The position numbers and the translations under genes were made by a program. A DNA stretch of 64,000 nt. It comes from Streptomyces sp. col6. Lineage in GTDB: Bacteria; Actinomycetota; Actinomycetes; Streptomycetales; Streptomycetaceae. The stretch covers positions 516,720 through 580,719 of the forward strand of contig NZ_RDBL01000006.1 of NCBI RefSeq assembly GCF_008042035.1, in the 5' to 3' direction. Position 1 is the first letter of the stretch, and each line of letters opens with the position of its first letter. This document shows positions 45,076 through 53,900 of this stretch, one piece after another. The notes beneath the pieces are model-generated. The model was not told where the DNA came from and did not search any database. It worked only from the letters and a program-made list of their open reading frames with translations.

Positions 45076-48000
45076 GTGGACGACTACGCGGGTCGGGTGC
45101 TTGCCGACCGCTACCGCCTTCCGCTGCCCCCGTCCGATGCCTATGAACTCGTCGAGACCCGGGCCTTCGACACCTACAGCGGGCAGGAGGTCCTGGTCCG
45201 GCAGGTGCCGCTGCCCGAGGTGGTGGACGCGGAGTTCATCGAGGGCGGCGGGCGGACGTCCGCCGCGCCGAGCGCCGTCCGTCGGCCCGCCGACCCGGCC
45301 GTGCGGCGTGCCATCGAGGCAGCCCAGGCGGCGGCCCAGGTGCCCGACCACCCGCGCCTCGACCAGGTCTTCGACGTCTTCGCGGAGGCGGGCTCGCTCT
45401 GGATAGTGAGTGAGCTCGTCGCGTCCCGCCCGCTGGCGGCCCTGCTCGCCGAGCGCCCGCTGAACCCGTACCGGGCCGCCGAGATCGGCTCCGACGTCCT
45501 CACCGCGCTGCGCGTCCTGCACGCGCACGGCTGGACCCACCGCAACATCACCGTCCGCACGGTGCTCGTCTGCGACGACGGACGCGTCGTCCTGACCGGG
45601 CTCGCCGCCGGGGCCGCCGAGGAGGCGCTGTGCGGCTACAGCCCGGTGCCGCGCCCCGACGACGAGGAGCCGGACGAGGACGGCTACGGCGGCCCCGCCG
45701 TCGAGAGCGGCCCCACCGGCCCCTACGTACCGCCGGCCGAGGACCCGGACACGGCCCACGACACGGGCCTGCTGCCCGCGTCCCGGGGGCCGGCCTCGAT
45801 CGAGTCGGGGGCGTACGACGAGGTGTCGTACGACGACGAGGTGTCGTACGGCGGTGAGGGGCGGTACGGCGAGTCCCGGTCGTACGACGACGAGGTGTCG
45901 TACGGCGATGCGGGGCGCTACGGCGAGTCCCGGTCGTACGACGACGAGGGGGCGTACGACGAGGAGCGGTACGGCGAGTCCCGCGCGTACGGGGATCAGC
46001 GGCCGTACGGCGATGCGGGGGACCGCCGCGATGCGGAGGATCGCCGCGACGCCGGGGGACGCCGCGATTCCGGGGCGTACGGTGACGAGGAATGGCCCGT
46101 GCCCCGGCCGGTGCCGCCCGCCGGGCTGCCCCTGCCCGCCGCCGGGACGGACACCTCGGCGCGGGCCAGGGCGAGCGCCATCGCCGCGTACCGCGCGGGC
46201 GCCCGCGCCGCCGCCCGCATCAGCGAGGAGGAACGCCGCACGGACCGGGGGGCCCGCCCCGCGCTCCCGGAGGCGTCCGACGACGAGGCCCGCGAGAGGC
46301 GGCCGGACGGTACGTCGCCGTACTCCCGGCAAGCCCTGCCTCAGACGCCCGGTGACGAGGAGGGCGACGGACCGCGCCCCGGTACGCCGCCGCGCCCCCG
46401 TCCCGAGCTGCCGCAGCTTCCCGGGGGCTGGGTGCGGGACCCCGACGCGCCGGGGGCTTACGACGTCCACCCGTACGACGACGAGGACGACGAGGACGAC
46501 GAGGACGGCGGGCCGCCGCCCCGGCGGCTGCACCTCACCGGTTCCTGGGACGACGGCCCCTTCTCCGGACGGCCCGTGCCGGCGGGCGGCTCCCGGGACG
46601 CCCTGCGCGCGGACGCCGCGCGGCGGGGTGCCGTACCCGGCGGTCGCGCCGAACTGCCGCCGGCCGGCCGTCAGGCACCCGGACGCGAGGTACCCGGCCG
46701 TCGGACGGCGGGCCACGACGCCCCCGGCCAGGAGGCGGCCCCCTCCGGTGGGTGGGACGGCGACGACGAGGGCGGAGCCGGCTACCGGGGCCCCGCCACC
46801 GCCCTCGCCGCCGAGCGGGCGCGGCAGGCGCGGATCGCCGTCGTCGGCGCGGTCACCGAGCGCTGGGCGCCCGAGCAGGCCGGCGCCGTCCACGGCAACT
46901 GGCAGCTCGCCCCGCCCATCGGCCCCGCCACCGACCTGTGGGCGCTCGGCGCGCTGCTCTACCGCGCGGTCCAGGGGCACGCGCCCTACCCGGAGGACAA
47001 CGCCGCCGAGCTGGTCCAGATGGTCTGCGGCGAACCGCCCGCCTTCGCCGAGGAGTGCGGGCCGCTGCGCCCGGTCGTCGAATCGCTGCTGCGTCAGGAC
47101 CCCACCGAGCGGCCGGACGTCGAGGAGCTGAGCGGCTGGCTGCGCTCCCTCGTACGGTCGGCCCCGGAACCGGAGGCCGGACGCGACGTCGTGACGCTGC
47201 CCGCCGAGGACGCCACGCGGCTGCCCGTCGTACGCCGGCGCGGCGAGCTCGTCCGCAAGCGCCGCGCCCGTCGCGGCGCGGCGGCGCACGGCAAGCACCG
47301 CCACACACGGGAGGCCGTCGACCGGACCGCCGTCACCCACCACGAGCCACGGCTGAAGGCGCCCCGTGAGCCCAGGGCGCTGCGCACGCCGAGCCCCCGG
47401 CAGGGCGGGGAACCGCGCCGGCTGGGCCGGATGCTGCTCGTCCTGATCCTGCTGGTGCTCGTCGGGGCGATCGCGTACGCGGTGATGTTCATGCCGAAGT
47501 CCGGGGAGGACGGCAAGGACAGGGGGACCGGCGCCGCCCCCTCCCGTACCGCGTCCGCACCGCCCGCGTCCGCGACACCCGAACCCACGCCGAGCGCGTC
47601 GGGGAAGCCTTCACCCGCCAAGTCCTCCGGGGCGCAGAAGCCGCAGACCAGCCGGTCCGCCGCCGCGCTCGCGCCCGGGTACACCCTGCGCAAGGACTCC
47701 GAGGGCTTCGAGGTCGGCCTGCCCAAGGGCTGGCAGCGCAGCCCGGCCAACGCGGAGCGTCAGGTGCGTTACGGCAGCGACGGCTTCAGCGTGCTCATCG
47801 TCCCCGGGCGCGACACCGCCAAGGCCAACGGCAGCGACCCGCTCGACTACCAGCGGGACAAGGAGCCGGAGTTGAAGCCGTTCCGCGACTCCAGCTGGTC
47901 GTCGGCGAGCGGGCTGCGCCGCACGGACGTGGGCCGACAGGCCATGGCGGAGGGCCAGTTCACCTGGCAGGACGCCAACGGTCGTGAGGTGTACGTACGC

Positions 48001-48123
48001 AATCTGGTGATGCTCGTCGGCGGGCGCTACCACGTCCTCCAGGTCATCGGCCCCGAGGACGAGCGCGACCGGATCACCGAGATCTACCAACAGGCCAGTC
48101 TCTCCTACCGCGTGACGGGCTGA
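45076..48123 (+). CDS. Split pseudokinase with long repeat-rich insert and extracytoplasmic domain
   Basis: A 1015-aa kinase-like protein. The N-lobe and catalytic segment (residues 1-185) lack the kinase essentials: no Gly-rich loop, the VAVK lysine is Arg (VLVRQVP), HRD is HRN (GWTHRNITVRTVLV) and DFG is TGLAAG. An approximately 400-residue disordered insert follows, with SYDDEVSYG- and RYGESR-type repeats (about 245-340). The C-lobe then resumes near 595-695 (PATDLWALGALLYRAVQGHA). One span (about 785-805) precedes a C-terminal domain like those of its neighbours (GYTLRKDSEGFEVGLPKGW). GTG start. Confidence 0.9.
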   Translation: MDDYAGRVLADRYRLPLPPSDAYELVETRAFDTYSGQEVLVRQVPLPEVVDAEFIEGGGRTSAAPSAVRRPADPAVRRAIEAAQAAAQVPDHPRLDQVFDVFAEAGSLWIVSELVASRPLAALLAERPLNPYRAAEIGSDVLTALRVLHAHGWTHRNITVRTVLVCDDGRVVLTGLAAGAAEEALCGYSPVPRPDDEEPDEDGYGGPAVESGPTGPYVPPAEDPDTAHDTGLLPASRGPASIESGAYDEVSYDDEVSYGGEGRYGESRSYDDEVSYGDAGRYGESRSYDDEGAYDEERYGESRAYGDQRPYGDAGDRRDAEDRRDAGGRRDSGAYGDEEWPVPRPVPPAGLPLPAAGTDTSARARASAIAAYRAGARAAARISEEERRTDRGARPALPEASDDEARERRPDGTSPYSRQALPQTPGDEEGDGPRPGTPPRPRPELPQLPGGWVRDPDAPGAYDVHPYDDEDDEDDEDGGPPPRRLHLTGSWDDGPFSGRPVPAGGSRDALRADAARRGAVPGGRAELPPAGRQAPGREVPGRRTAGHDAPGQEAAPSGGWDGDDEGGAGYRGPATALAAERARQARIAVVGAVTERWAPEQAGAVHGNWQLAPPIGPATDLWALGALLYRAVQGHAPYPEDNAAELVQMVCGEPPAFAEECGPLRPVVESLLRQDPTERPDVEELSGWLRSLVRSAPEPEAGRDVVTLPAEDATRLPVVRRRGELVRKRRARRGAAAHGKHRHTREAVDRTAVTHHEPRLKAPREPRALRTPSPRQGGEPRRLGRMLLVLILLVLVGAIAYAVMFMPKSGEDGKDRGTGAAPSRTASAPPASATPEPTPSASGKPSPAKSSGAQKPQTSRSAAALAPGYTLRKDSEGFEVGLPKGWQRSPANAERQVRYGSDGFSVLIVPGRDTAKANGSDPLDYQRDKEPELKPFRDSSWSSASGLRRTDVGRQAMAEGQFTWQDANGREVYVRNLVMLVGGRYHVLQVIGPEDERDRITEIYQQASLSYRVTG

Positions 48124-48245
48124 CGACCGGGGTCGTTCCGCCGGGCGACAAGCATCACAGTGCGGTCTCGTGGGCGATGCGAGGTTCCGTGGCCCCGCGT
48201 CCCCTCCGTAACCTGTCCTCCGAAGCAACGGGGGCGGGGACACAG

Positions 48246-49892
48246 GTGGATCGATCACAGAGCACGGAAGCGGGGCTGTTGCTGGCCGGGAGGTACCGGC
48301 TGGGCGACGTCCTCGGACGCGGCGGCATGGGCAAGGTGTGGCGCGCCCATGACGAGGTGCTGCACCGCACGGTGGCCGTCAAGGAGCTGACCGCCGGCCT
48401 CTACGTGGCCGACGCGGACCGCATCGTGCTGCACCAGCGGACCCAGAAGGAGGCCCGCGCGGCGGCCCGGATCACCCACCCCGGTGTGGTCACCGTCCAT
48501 GACGTCGTCGAGTACGACAACCGGCCGTGGATCGTCATGCAGTACGTCGACGGGCCGTCGCTCGCCGACCGGGCGAAGGAGTCCGGCGGCGAGATCGAGG
48601 CGCGCGAGGCCGCCCGGATCGGCCTGCACGTGCTGGGCGCCCTGCGCGCCGCGCACGGGGCCGGGGTGCTGCACCGCGATGTGAAGCCGGGCAACGTGCT
48701 GCTCGCCCGGGACGGCCGGGTCCTGCTCACCGACTTCGGGATCGCCGCGATAGAGGGCGACTCCACCATCACCAGGACCGGTGAACTCGTCGGTTCCATC
48801 GACTATCTGGCGCCCGAGCGGGTACGCGGCGGCGATCCCGGCCCCGCGTCCGACCTGTGGTCGCTGGGCGCCACGCTGTACACGGCGGTCGAGGGGCGCT
48901 CGCCGTTCCGCCGGACGTCCCCCATCTCGACGATGCAGGCCGTCGTCACCGAGGAACCGCCGCCGCCCGCCAGGGCCGGGGCGCTGACCCCCGTCATCAC
49001 CGCGCTGCTGCGCAAGGAGCCGGAGGACCGCCCGTCGGCCGAGGAGACCGAGCGGATGCTCCTGGAGGCCATGGAGGGCCGTACGCCCCGGGACGCCCAG
49101 GCGTTCGTCCCGACGCAGCACGTCTCCGAGGAGATGCTGCGCGGCGGCACCGCCGTGCTGCCCCGGCCCGGTCCCGCCGTGGTGCCCGCGCCCGTGCCGG
49201 CGCCCGCCCCCGCCGCGCCCGCCCGCCGCAGCCGGTGGCGTACGACGGTCCTGGTCCTCGTCCTGGCCGCGCTGCTCGGCGGCGGCGCGGGGATCGCCGC
49301 GATGCTGTACGCGCACCGCACGGAGGCGGCCGGTTCCACGAGCGGCGGCACGGCCTCGGGGGGCACCCGCACGCCGGGGCCGCCCAAGCCGAAGCCGACC
49401 CCGACGGGCTCGCCCTCGACGGACACGGCGACGCAGAACGTGCCGGACGGCTGGCGGCGCGTGGAGGACCCCTCCGGGTTCAGCGTCCTGCTGCCGGAGG
49501 GCTGGAAGCGCAAGGTCACCAAGACCAACATCGACTACAGCCCCGACGACGGCGTGCACTACTTCCGGGTCAGCGTCGACCCGGCCCCCGACTTCGACAA
49601 CTCCTACGACCACATGACCGGGATGGAGAAGTCGCTCAGCACCCGCCTGCCGGAGTACAAGCGGGTGGAGCTGAACTCCAACCTCTACCGCGACTACCCG
49701 GGGTCCATCTGGGAGTTCACCTGGACCGAGAACAACGGTGAGGCGCGGCACGCGATCGACCAGATGTACTTCGCGAAGGAGGGCGGCCCGGAGTACGCGC
49801 TCTACATGACGGGCCCCGCGGAGGACTGGGACGACACCCTCGACCGGTTCAACGCGATCCTCCGCAGCTGGCGTCCCCCGGCCGAGCAGTAG
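48246..49892 (+). CDS. Membrane Ser/Thr protein kinase with extracytoplasmic domain
   Basis: A 548-aa PknB-type kinase. Complete catalytic set: LGRGGMGKVWRA, K46, H143-R-D145 and D163-F-G. The proline/alanine-rich juxtamembrane linker (PAPVPAPAPAAPARR) leads to a span (TTVLVLVLAALLGGGAGIAA) and the shared extracytoplasmic domain (GWRRVEDPSGFSVLLPEGWK). GTG 48246 is chosen because the kinase fold starts soon after; ATG 48177 is in frame but has no clear ribosome site. Confidence 0.9.
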   Translation: MDRSQSTEAGLLLAGRYRLGDVLGRGGMGKVWRAHDEVLHRTVAVKELTAGLYVADADRIVLHQRTQKEARAAARITHPGVVTVHDVVEYDNRPWIVMQYVDGPSLADRAKESGGEIEAREAARIGLHVLGALRAAHGAGVLHRDVKPGNVLLARDGRVLLTDFGIAAIEGDSTITRTGELVGSIDYLAPERVRGGDPGPASDLWSLGATLYTAVEGRSPFRRTSPISTMQAVVTEEPPPPARAGALTPVITALLRKEPEDRPSAEETERMLLEAMEGRTPRDAQAFVPTQHVSEEMLRGGTAVLPRPGPAVVPAPVPAPAPAAPARRSRWRTTVLVLVLAALLGGGAGIAAMLYAHRTEAAGSTSGGTASGGTRTPGPPKPKPTPTGSPSTDTATQNVPDGWRRVEDPSGFSVLLPEGWKRKVTKTNIDYSPDDGVHYFRVSVDPAPDFDNSYDHMTGMEKSLSTRLPEYKRVELNSNLYRDYPGSIWEFTWTENNGEARHAIDQMYFAKEGGPEYALYMTGPAEDWDDTLDRFNAILRSWRPPAEQ

Positions 49893-50044
49893 CCCACGAG
49901 GCGAGCGATAGCCCCTGATCAGGGCTTATGGTGCCAGTGATCACTGGCCGGGTCCGCGTGGGTGTGGCGGGACTCCGGGAGAGACGGTGAAAAGCTGTTA
50001 CCCACGGGTACCCAAAGCCCTTCGGCCGACGTACTCTCGCCCTC

Positions 50045-51670
50045 ATGACGGACTCGCAGGCCCCCACGTCCCCCGCCGCCGCTGTCGGCACCAACCCCGT
50101 GGCCGCCGCCCCCGCGGGCGTGCGCACGGCCGCCGATGTCGTGACGCCCGAGGTGATCGCCCAGCTGACGCGCGGCGTCGTCGGCTCCGGCCGTACCGCC
50201 AACCACACGCCGTTCACCGGCGAGAAGCTGGCGGACCTGCCGGAGTCCACCCCCGAGGACGTGGCCACCGCCTTCGAGCGGGCCCGTGCCGCCCAGCCGG
50301 CCTGGGCCGCCCTGCCGGTCCGGACCAGGGCCGCCGTGCTCCTGCGCTTCCACGACCTGGTCATCGGCCGCCAGTCCGAGGTGCTCGACCTCATCCAGCT
50401 GGAGACCGGCAAGGCCCGCCTGCACGCCCATGAGGAGGTCCAGGCGGTCGCCGTCGCCGCCCGGCACTACGGCCGCAGGGCGTCCGCGTACCTGAAGCCG
50501 AAGCGGCACACCGGTGTGGTGCCGACCCTGACCAAGGTCACCGAGCTGCGCCAGCCGCGCGGGGTCATCGGCCAGATCGCCCCGTGGAACTACCCCTTCG
50601 AGCTGTCCGTCGGCGACGCGCTGCCCGCCTTCGTCTCCGGCAATGCCGTCGTGATGAAGCCCGACACCGAGACCGCGCTGACCGCCCTGTGGGCGCGTGA
50701 CCTGCTGATCGAGGCGGGGCTCCCGGCCGAGGTGTTCCAGGTCGTCCTCGGTGACGGACCCGTCGTCGGCCCCGAGGTCGTCAAGCACGCCGACTACGTC
50801 TCGTTCACCGGCTCCACCCGCACCGGCCGCGAGGTCGCCCAGGGCGCGGCGGCCCGGCTCGTCGGCGTCTCGCTGGAGCTCGGCGGCAAGAACGCCATGC
50901 TGGTCCTGGCGGACGCCGACGTGGAGAAGGCCGCCGCCGGCGCCGTCCGCGCCTGCTTCTCCTCGGCCGGCCAGCTCTGCATCTCCATCGAGCGGCTGTA
51001 CGTCCACGAGTCGGTCGCCGACGACTTCGTGGAGCGGTTCGCCGCCCGTACGAAGGCGATGCGGCTCGGCAACTCCCTCGCGTACGGCGCCGACATGGGC
51101 TCGCTGGTGGGCGAACGCCAGTTGGAGACCGTCAGCCGGCATGTCGCGGAGGCCGTCGAGAAGGGCGCCAAGCTGGTGGCCGGCGGGGTCGCCCGCCCCG
51201 ACATCGGCCCGCTCTTCTACGAGCCGACGATCCTGGACGGCGTCGAGGCACCCATGGCCGTCTGCACCGAGGAGACCTTCGGCCCGGTCGTCTCGATCTA
51301 CCGCTTCCGCGACGAGGACGAGGTCGTGGACCTCGCCAACGCGACCCCGTACGGCCTGAACTCCAGTGTCTGGACCAAGGACTCCGGGCGGGGCCACCGC
51401 GTCGCCGCCCGGCTGCGCACCGGCACGGTCAACATCAACGAGGGGTACGCCCCCGCGTACGGCAGCGTGCAGTCCCCGATGGGCGGCATGAAGGACTCCG
51501 GTCTCGGCCGCCGCCACGGCTCCGAGGGCATCCTCAAGTACACCGAGGCCCAGACCGTCGCCCAGCAGCGGCTGATCCCGCTGGCCCCGTCGTTCGGGAT
51601 GGACGACGAGAAGTACGCGGCGTTCATGAGCCGCAGCCTGAAGGCGATGAAGGCCCTCCGCCTGCGCTGA
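50045..51670 (+). CDS. gabD2: Succinate-semialdehyde dehydrogenase (NADP+)
   Basis: A 541-aa aldehyde dehydrogenase closest to the actinobacterial GabD2 type, oxidising succinate semialdehyde to succinate. Motifs: VIGQIAPWNYPFELSVGDAL, FTGSTRTGREVAQGAA, catalytic Glu in VSLELGGKNAMLVL, catalytic Cys in SAGQLCISIERLYV, EETFGPVVS and SPMGGMKDSGLGRRHGSEG. Substrate is inferred from family. Followed after 58 nt by the ChoD-like gene, so they may be co-transcribed. Confidence 0.88.
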   Translation: MTDSQAPTSPAAAVGTNPVAAAPAGVRTAADVVTPEVIAQLTRGVVGSGRTANHTPFTGEKLADLPESTPEDVATAFERARAAQPAWAALPVRTRAAVLLRFHDLVIGRQSEVLDLIQLETGKARLHAHEEVQAVAVAARHYGRRASAYLKPKRHTGVVPTLTKVTELRQPRGVIGQIAPWNYPFELSVGDALPAFVSGNAVVMKPDTETALTALWARDLLIEAGLPAEVFQVVLGDGPVVGPEVVKHADYVSFTGSTRTGREVAQGAAARLVGVSLELGGKNAMLVLADADVEKAAAGAVRACFSSAGQLCISIERLYVHESVADDFVERFAARTKAMRLGNSLAYGADMGSLVGERQLETVSRHVAEAVEKGAKLVAGGVARPDIGPLFYEPTILDGVEAPMAVCTEETFGPVVSIYRFRDEDEVVDLANATPYGLNSSVWTKDSGRGHRVAARLRTGTVNINEGYAPAYGSVQSPMGGMKDSGLGRRHGSEGILKYTEAQTVAQQRLIPLAPSFGMDDEKYAAFMSRSLKAMKALRLR

Positions 51671-51728
51671 CGCCCCCTCAGCTCCCGCGCACCGCATCAA
51701 TTCTGTCCTTTTCGTACCGAGGAGTGCC

Positions 51729-53609
51729 ATGTCCCAGGACAGCCCTGCCCAGAATCAGGACCGGCCGGCCGGTGCGGCCGACGACGACGCCGCGTACGAC
51801 TACGACGTGCTCGTCGTCGGCTCGGGCTTCGGTGGTGCGGTCTCGGCGCTGCGGCTGAGCGAGAAGGGGTACCGGGTCGGCGTCCTGGAGGCGGGCCGCC
51901 GCTTCACCCCGGGCACCCTGCCGAAGAACTCCTGGGACCTGAAGAACTACCTCTGGGCGCCCGCCCTCGGCCTCTTCGGCATCCAGCGCGTGCACCTGCT
52001 CGGCAAGGTGATGGTGCTGGCCGGTGCCGGGGTGGGCGGCGGCTCGCTCAACTACGCCAACACGCTGTACGTGCCGCCCGTGCCGTTCTTCGAGGACCGC
52101 CAGTGGGCGCACATCACGGACTGGCAGGACGAGCTGAAGCCGTACTACGACCAGGCGAAGCGGATGCTCGGAGTCCGGCTCAACCCCACGACGACCCCCT
52201 CCGACGTCCACCTCAAGGCGACCGCCGAGGCCATGGGCGTCGGCGACACCTTCCACCTCGCCCCGGTCGGCGTCTTCTTCGGCGACGGCGAGGACGCGGA
52301 CGGCACGGCGACCGCGAAGCCCGGGGGCACGGTCGCGGACCCGTACTTCGGCGGCGCGGGCCCGGCCCGCAAGGCGTGCACCGAGTGCGGTGAGTGCATG
52401 ACGGGCTGCCGTCACGGCGCGAAGAACACCCTCAACGAGAACTACCTCCACCTCGCCGAGAAGGCCGGCGCGGTCATCCACCCCATGACCTCCGTCATCG
52501 GCGTCACCGAGCACCCCGACGGCGGCTACCGCGTCGCCACCGTGCCCACCGACCGCCGGAAGAAGGCGAAGCCCACGACGCTGCGCGCCCGCAAGGTGGT
52601 CGTCGCGGCGGGCACGTACGGCACCCAGACCCTGCTGCACACCATGAAGGACAAGGGTCTGCTGCCCCGGATCTCCGCGAAGCTCGGCGAGCTGACCCGT
52701 ACCAACTCCGAGGGGCTCGTCGGCGCGCAGACCTCCGACCGGCGCTACCGCAAGAAGCACGGGACGAAGCCCGACTTCACCAAGGGTGTCGCCATCACCT
52801 CGTCGATCCACCCCGACGCGAACACGCACATCGAGCCGGTCCGCTACGGCAAGGGCTCCAACGCCATGGGCGGCATGACCATCCTCCAGGTGCCGTTCAG
52901 CACCCACCGGGTCCTCGCCTGGTTCGGGAACCTGGCCAAGCACCCCACGCTCGCCGTCCGTTCGCTCTCCAACCGGCGCTGGTCGGAGCGGACCATCATC
53001 GGGCTCGTCATGCAGTCGCTCGACAACTCCCTGACCGCGTACCGCAAGCCCAGCGGCATCGGCAAGGGCCTGCTCACCGCCCGCCAGGGCCACGGCGCGC
53101 CCAACCCGACGCAGATAGCCGAGGCGACCCAGAGCGCCTCTCTGCTCGCTGACGAGATCAACGGCTTCCCCGGGTCCAACATCGGCGAGCTGATGGGCAC
53201 CCCGCTCACCGCCCACTTCCTCGGCGGCTGCCCCATCGGCGCCGGCGCTGAGGAGGGCGTCATCGACCCGTACCACCGGCTGTTCGGGCACCCGGGCATC
53301 TCCGTCGTCGACGGCTCGGCGGTCTCCGCGAACCTCGGCGTCAACCCGTCGCTGACGATCACCGCCCAGGCGGAGCGCGCCATGTCGTTCTGGCCCAACA
53401 AGGGCGAGCCGGACCCGCGCCCGGCACAGGGCGAGGCGTACGCGCGGCTGGCGGCGGTGGAACCGCAGGCCCCGGCGGTCCCGAAGGAGGCGTTCGGCGC
53501 GCTGAGGCTGCCGTTCCTGGGGATGCCGGCGGTGCCGCCGAAGGCGGAGAGGGCGCCGAAGAATGCGGCGGCCGAGAAGACGTCGGCGAAGGCGCCCGAG
53601 AAGGCGTAG
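51729..53609 (+). CDS. GMC-family FAD oxidoreductase (ChoD-like)
   Basis: A 626-aa flavin oxidoreductase: FAD loop VLVVGSGFGGAVSALRLSEK, GAGVGGGSLNYANTL, and C-terminal HFLGGCPIGAGAEEGVIDPY and SANLGVNPSLTITAQAE. Between them lies a Cys cluster, CTECGECMTGC, then RHGAKNTL, as in mycobacterial ChoD-type proteins. Position near guaB3 and guaA parallels Rv3409c (choD). Cholesterol oxidase activity is uncertain; a sterol, alcohol or sugar may be the substrate. The last 60 residues are Pro/Ala/Lys-rich. Confidence 0.87.
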   Translation: MSQDSPAQNQDRPAGAADDDAAYDYDVLVVGSGFGGAVSALRLSEKGYRVGVLEAGRRFTPGTLPKNSWDLKNYLWAPALGLFGIQRVHLLGKVMVLAGAGVGGGSLNYANTLYVPPVPFFEDRQWAHITDWQDELKPYYDQAKRMLGVRLNPTTTPSDVHLKATAEAMGVGDTFHLAPVGVFFGDGEDADGTATAKPGGTVADPYFGGAGPARKACTECGECMTGCRHGAKNTLNENYLHLAEKAGAVIHPMTSVIGVTEHPDGGYRVATVPTDRRKKAKPTTLRARKVVVAAGTYGTQTLLHTMKDKGLLPRISAKLGELTRTNSEGLVGAQTSDRRYRKKHGTKPDFTKGVAITSSIHPDANTHIEPVRYGKGSNAMGGMTILQVPFSTHRVLAWFGNLAKHPTLAVRSLSNRRWSERTIIGLVMQSLDNSLTAYRKPSGIGKGLLTARQGHGAPNPTQIAEATQSASLLADEINGFPGSNIGELMGTPLTAHFLGGCPIGAGAEEGVIDPYHRLFGHPGISVVDGSAVSANLGVNPSLTITAQAERAMSFWPNKGEPDPRPAQGEAYARLAAVEPQAPAVPKEAFGALRLPFLGMPAVPPKAERAPKNAAAEKTSAKAPEKA

Positions 53610-53619
53610 GCACAGCAGA

Positions 53620-53651
53620 AGGGGCTGCACCCCCCTCCCAGTGCAGCCCCT
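53620..53651 (+). terminator. Terminator hairpin after the ChoD-like gene
   Basis: AGGGGCTGCA (53620-53629) pairs with TGCAGCCCCT (53642-53651), 11 nt past the stop. The following 250 bp up to 53900 contain only promoter-type sequence for the surface protein; no other gene is seen. Confidence 0.8.
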
Positions 53652-53900
53652 CACGCTGTAACCGGTCCGTCGTACAACAACCGACAACCGGTGTTCCGCA
53701 TGCATGACCTGCCGGACGCCCCAATGGTTGTCCTCGCACTCACGAAATCCTTATGTGAGGTGGATCACCCCACGCTCGCTCCGTCCGTCGTGCCCGATCC
53801 GTGATCTCGTCCCGGGCAACTTTTCCCGCCCGCCTCCGGTCGTACCCCCTGTCGCTGCCACAGCGGTCACACAGCTCCCGACGACCCCAGAGGGCCCGAG

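Noticed and set aside
42940..47343. A 1467-codon minus-strand ORF opposite the kinase genes
   Set aside because: It is antisense to clear kinase motifs, with Val/Arg/Gly repeats and no recognisable domain.
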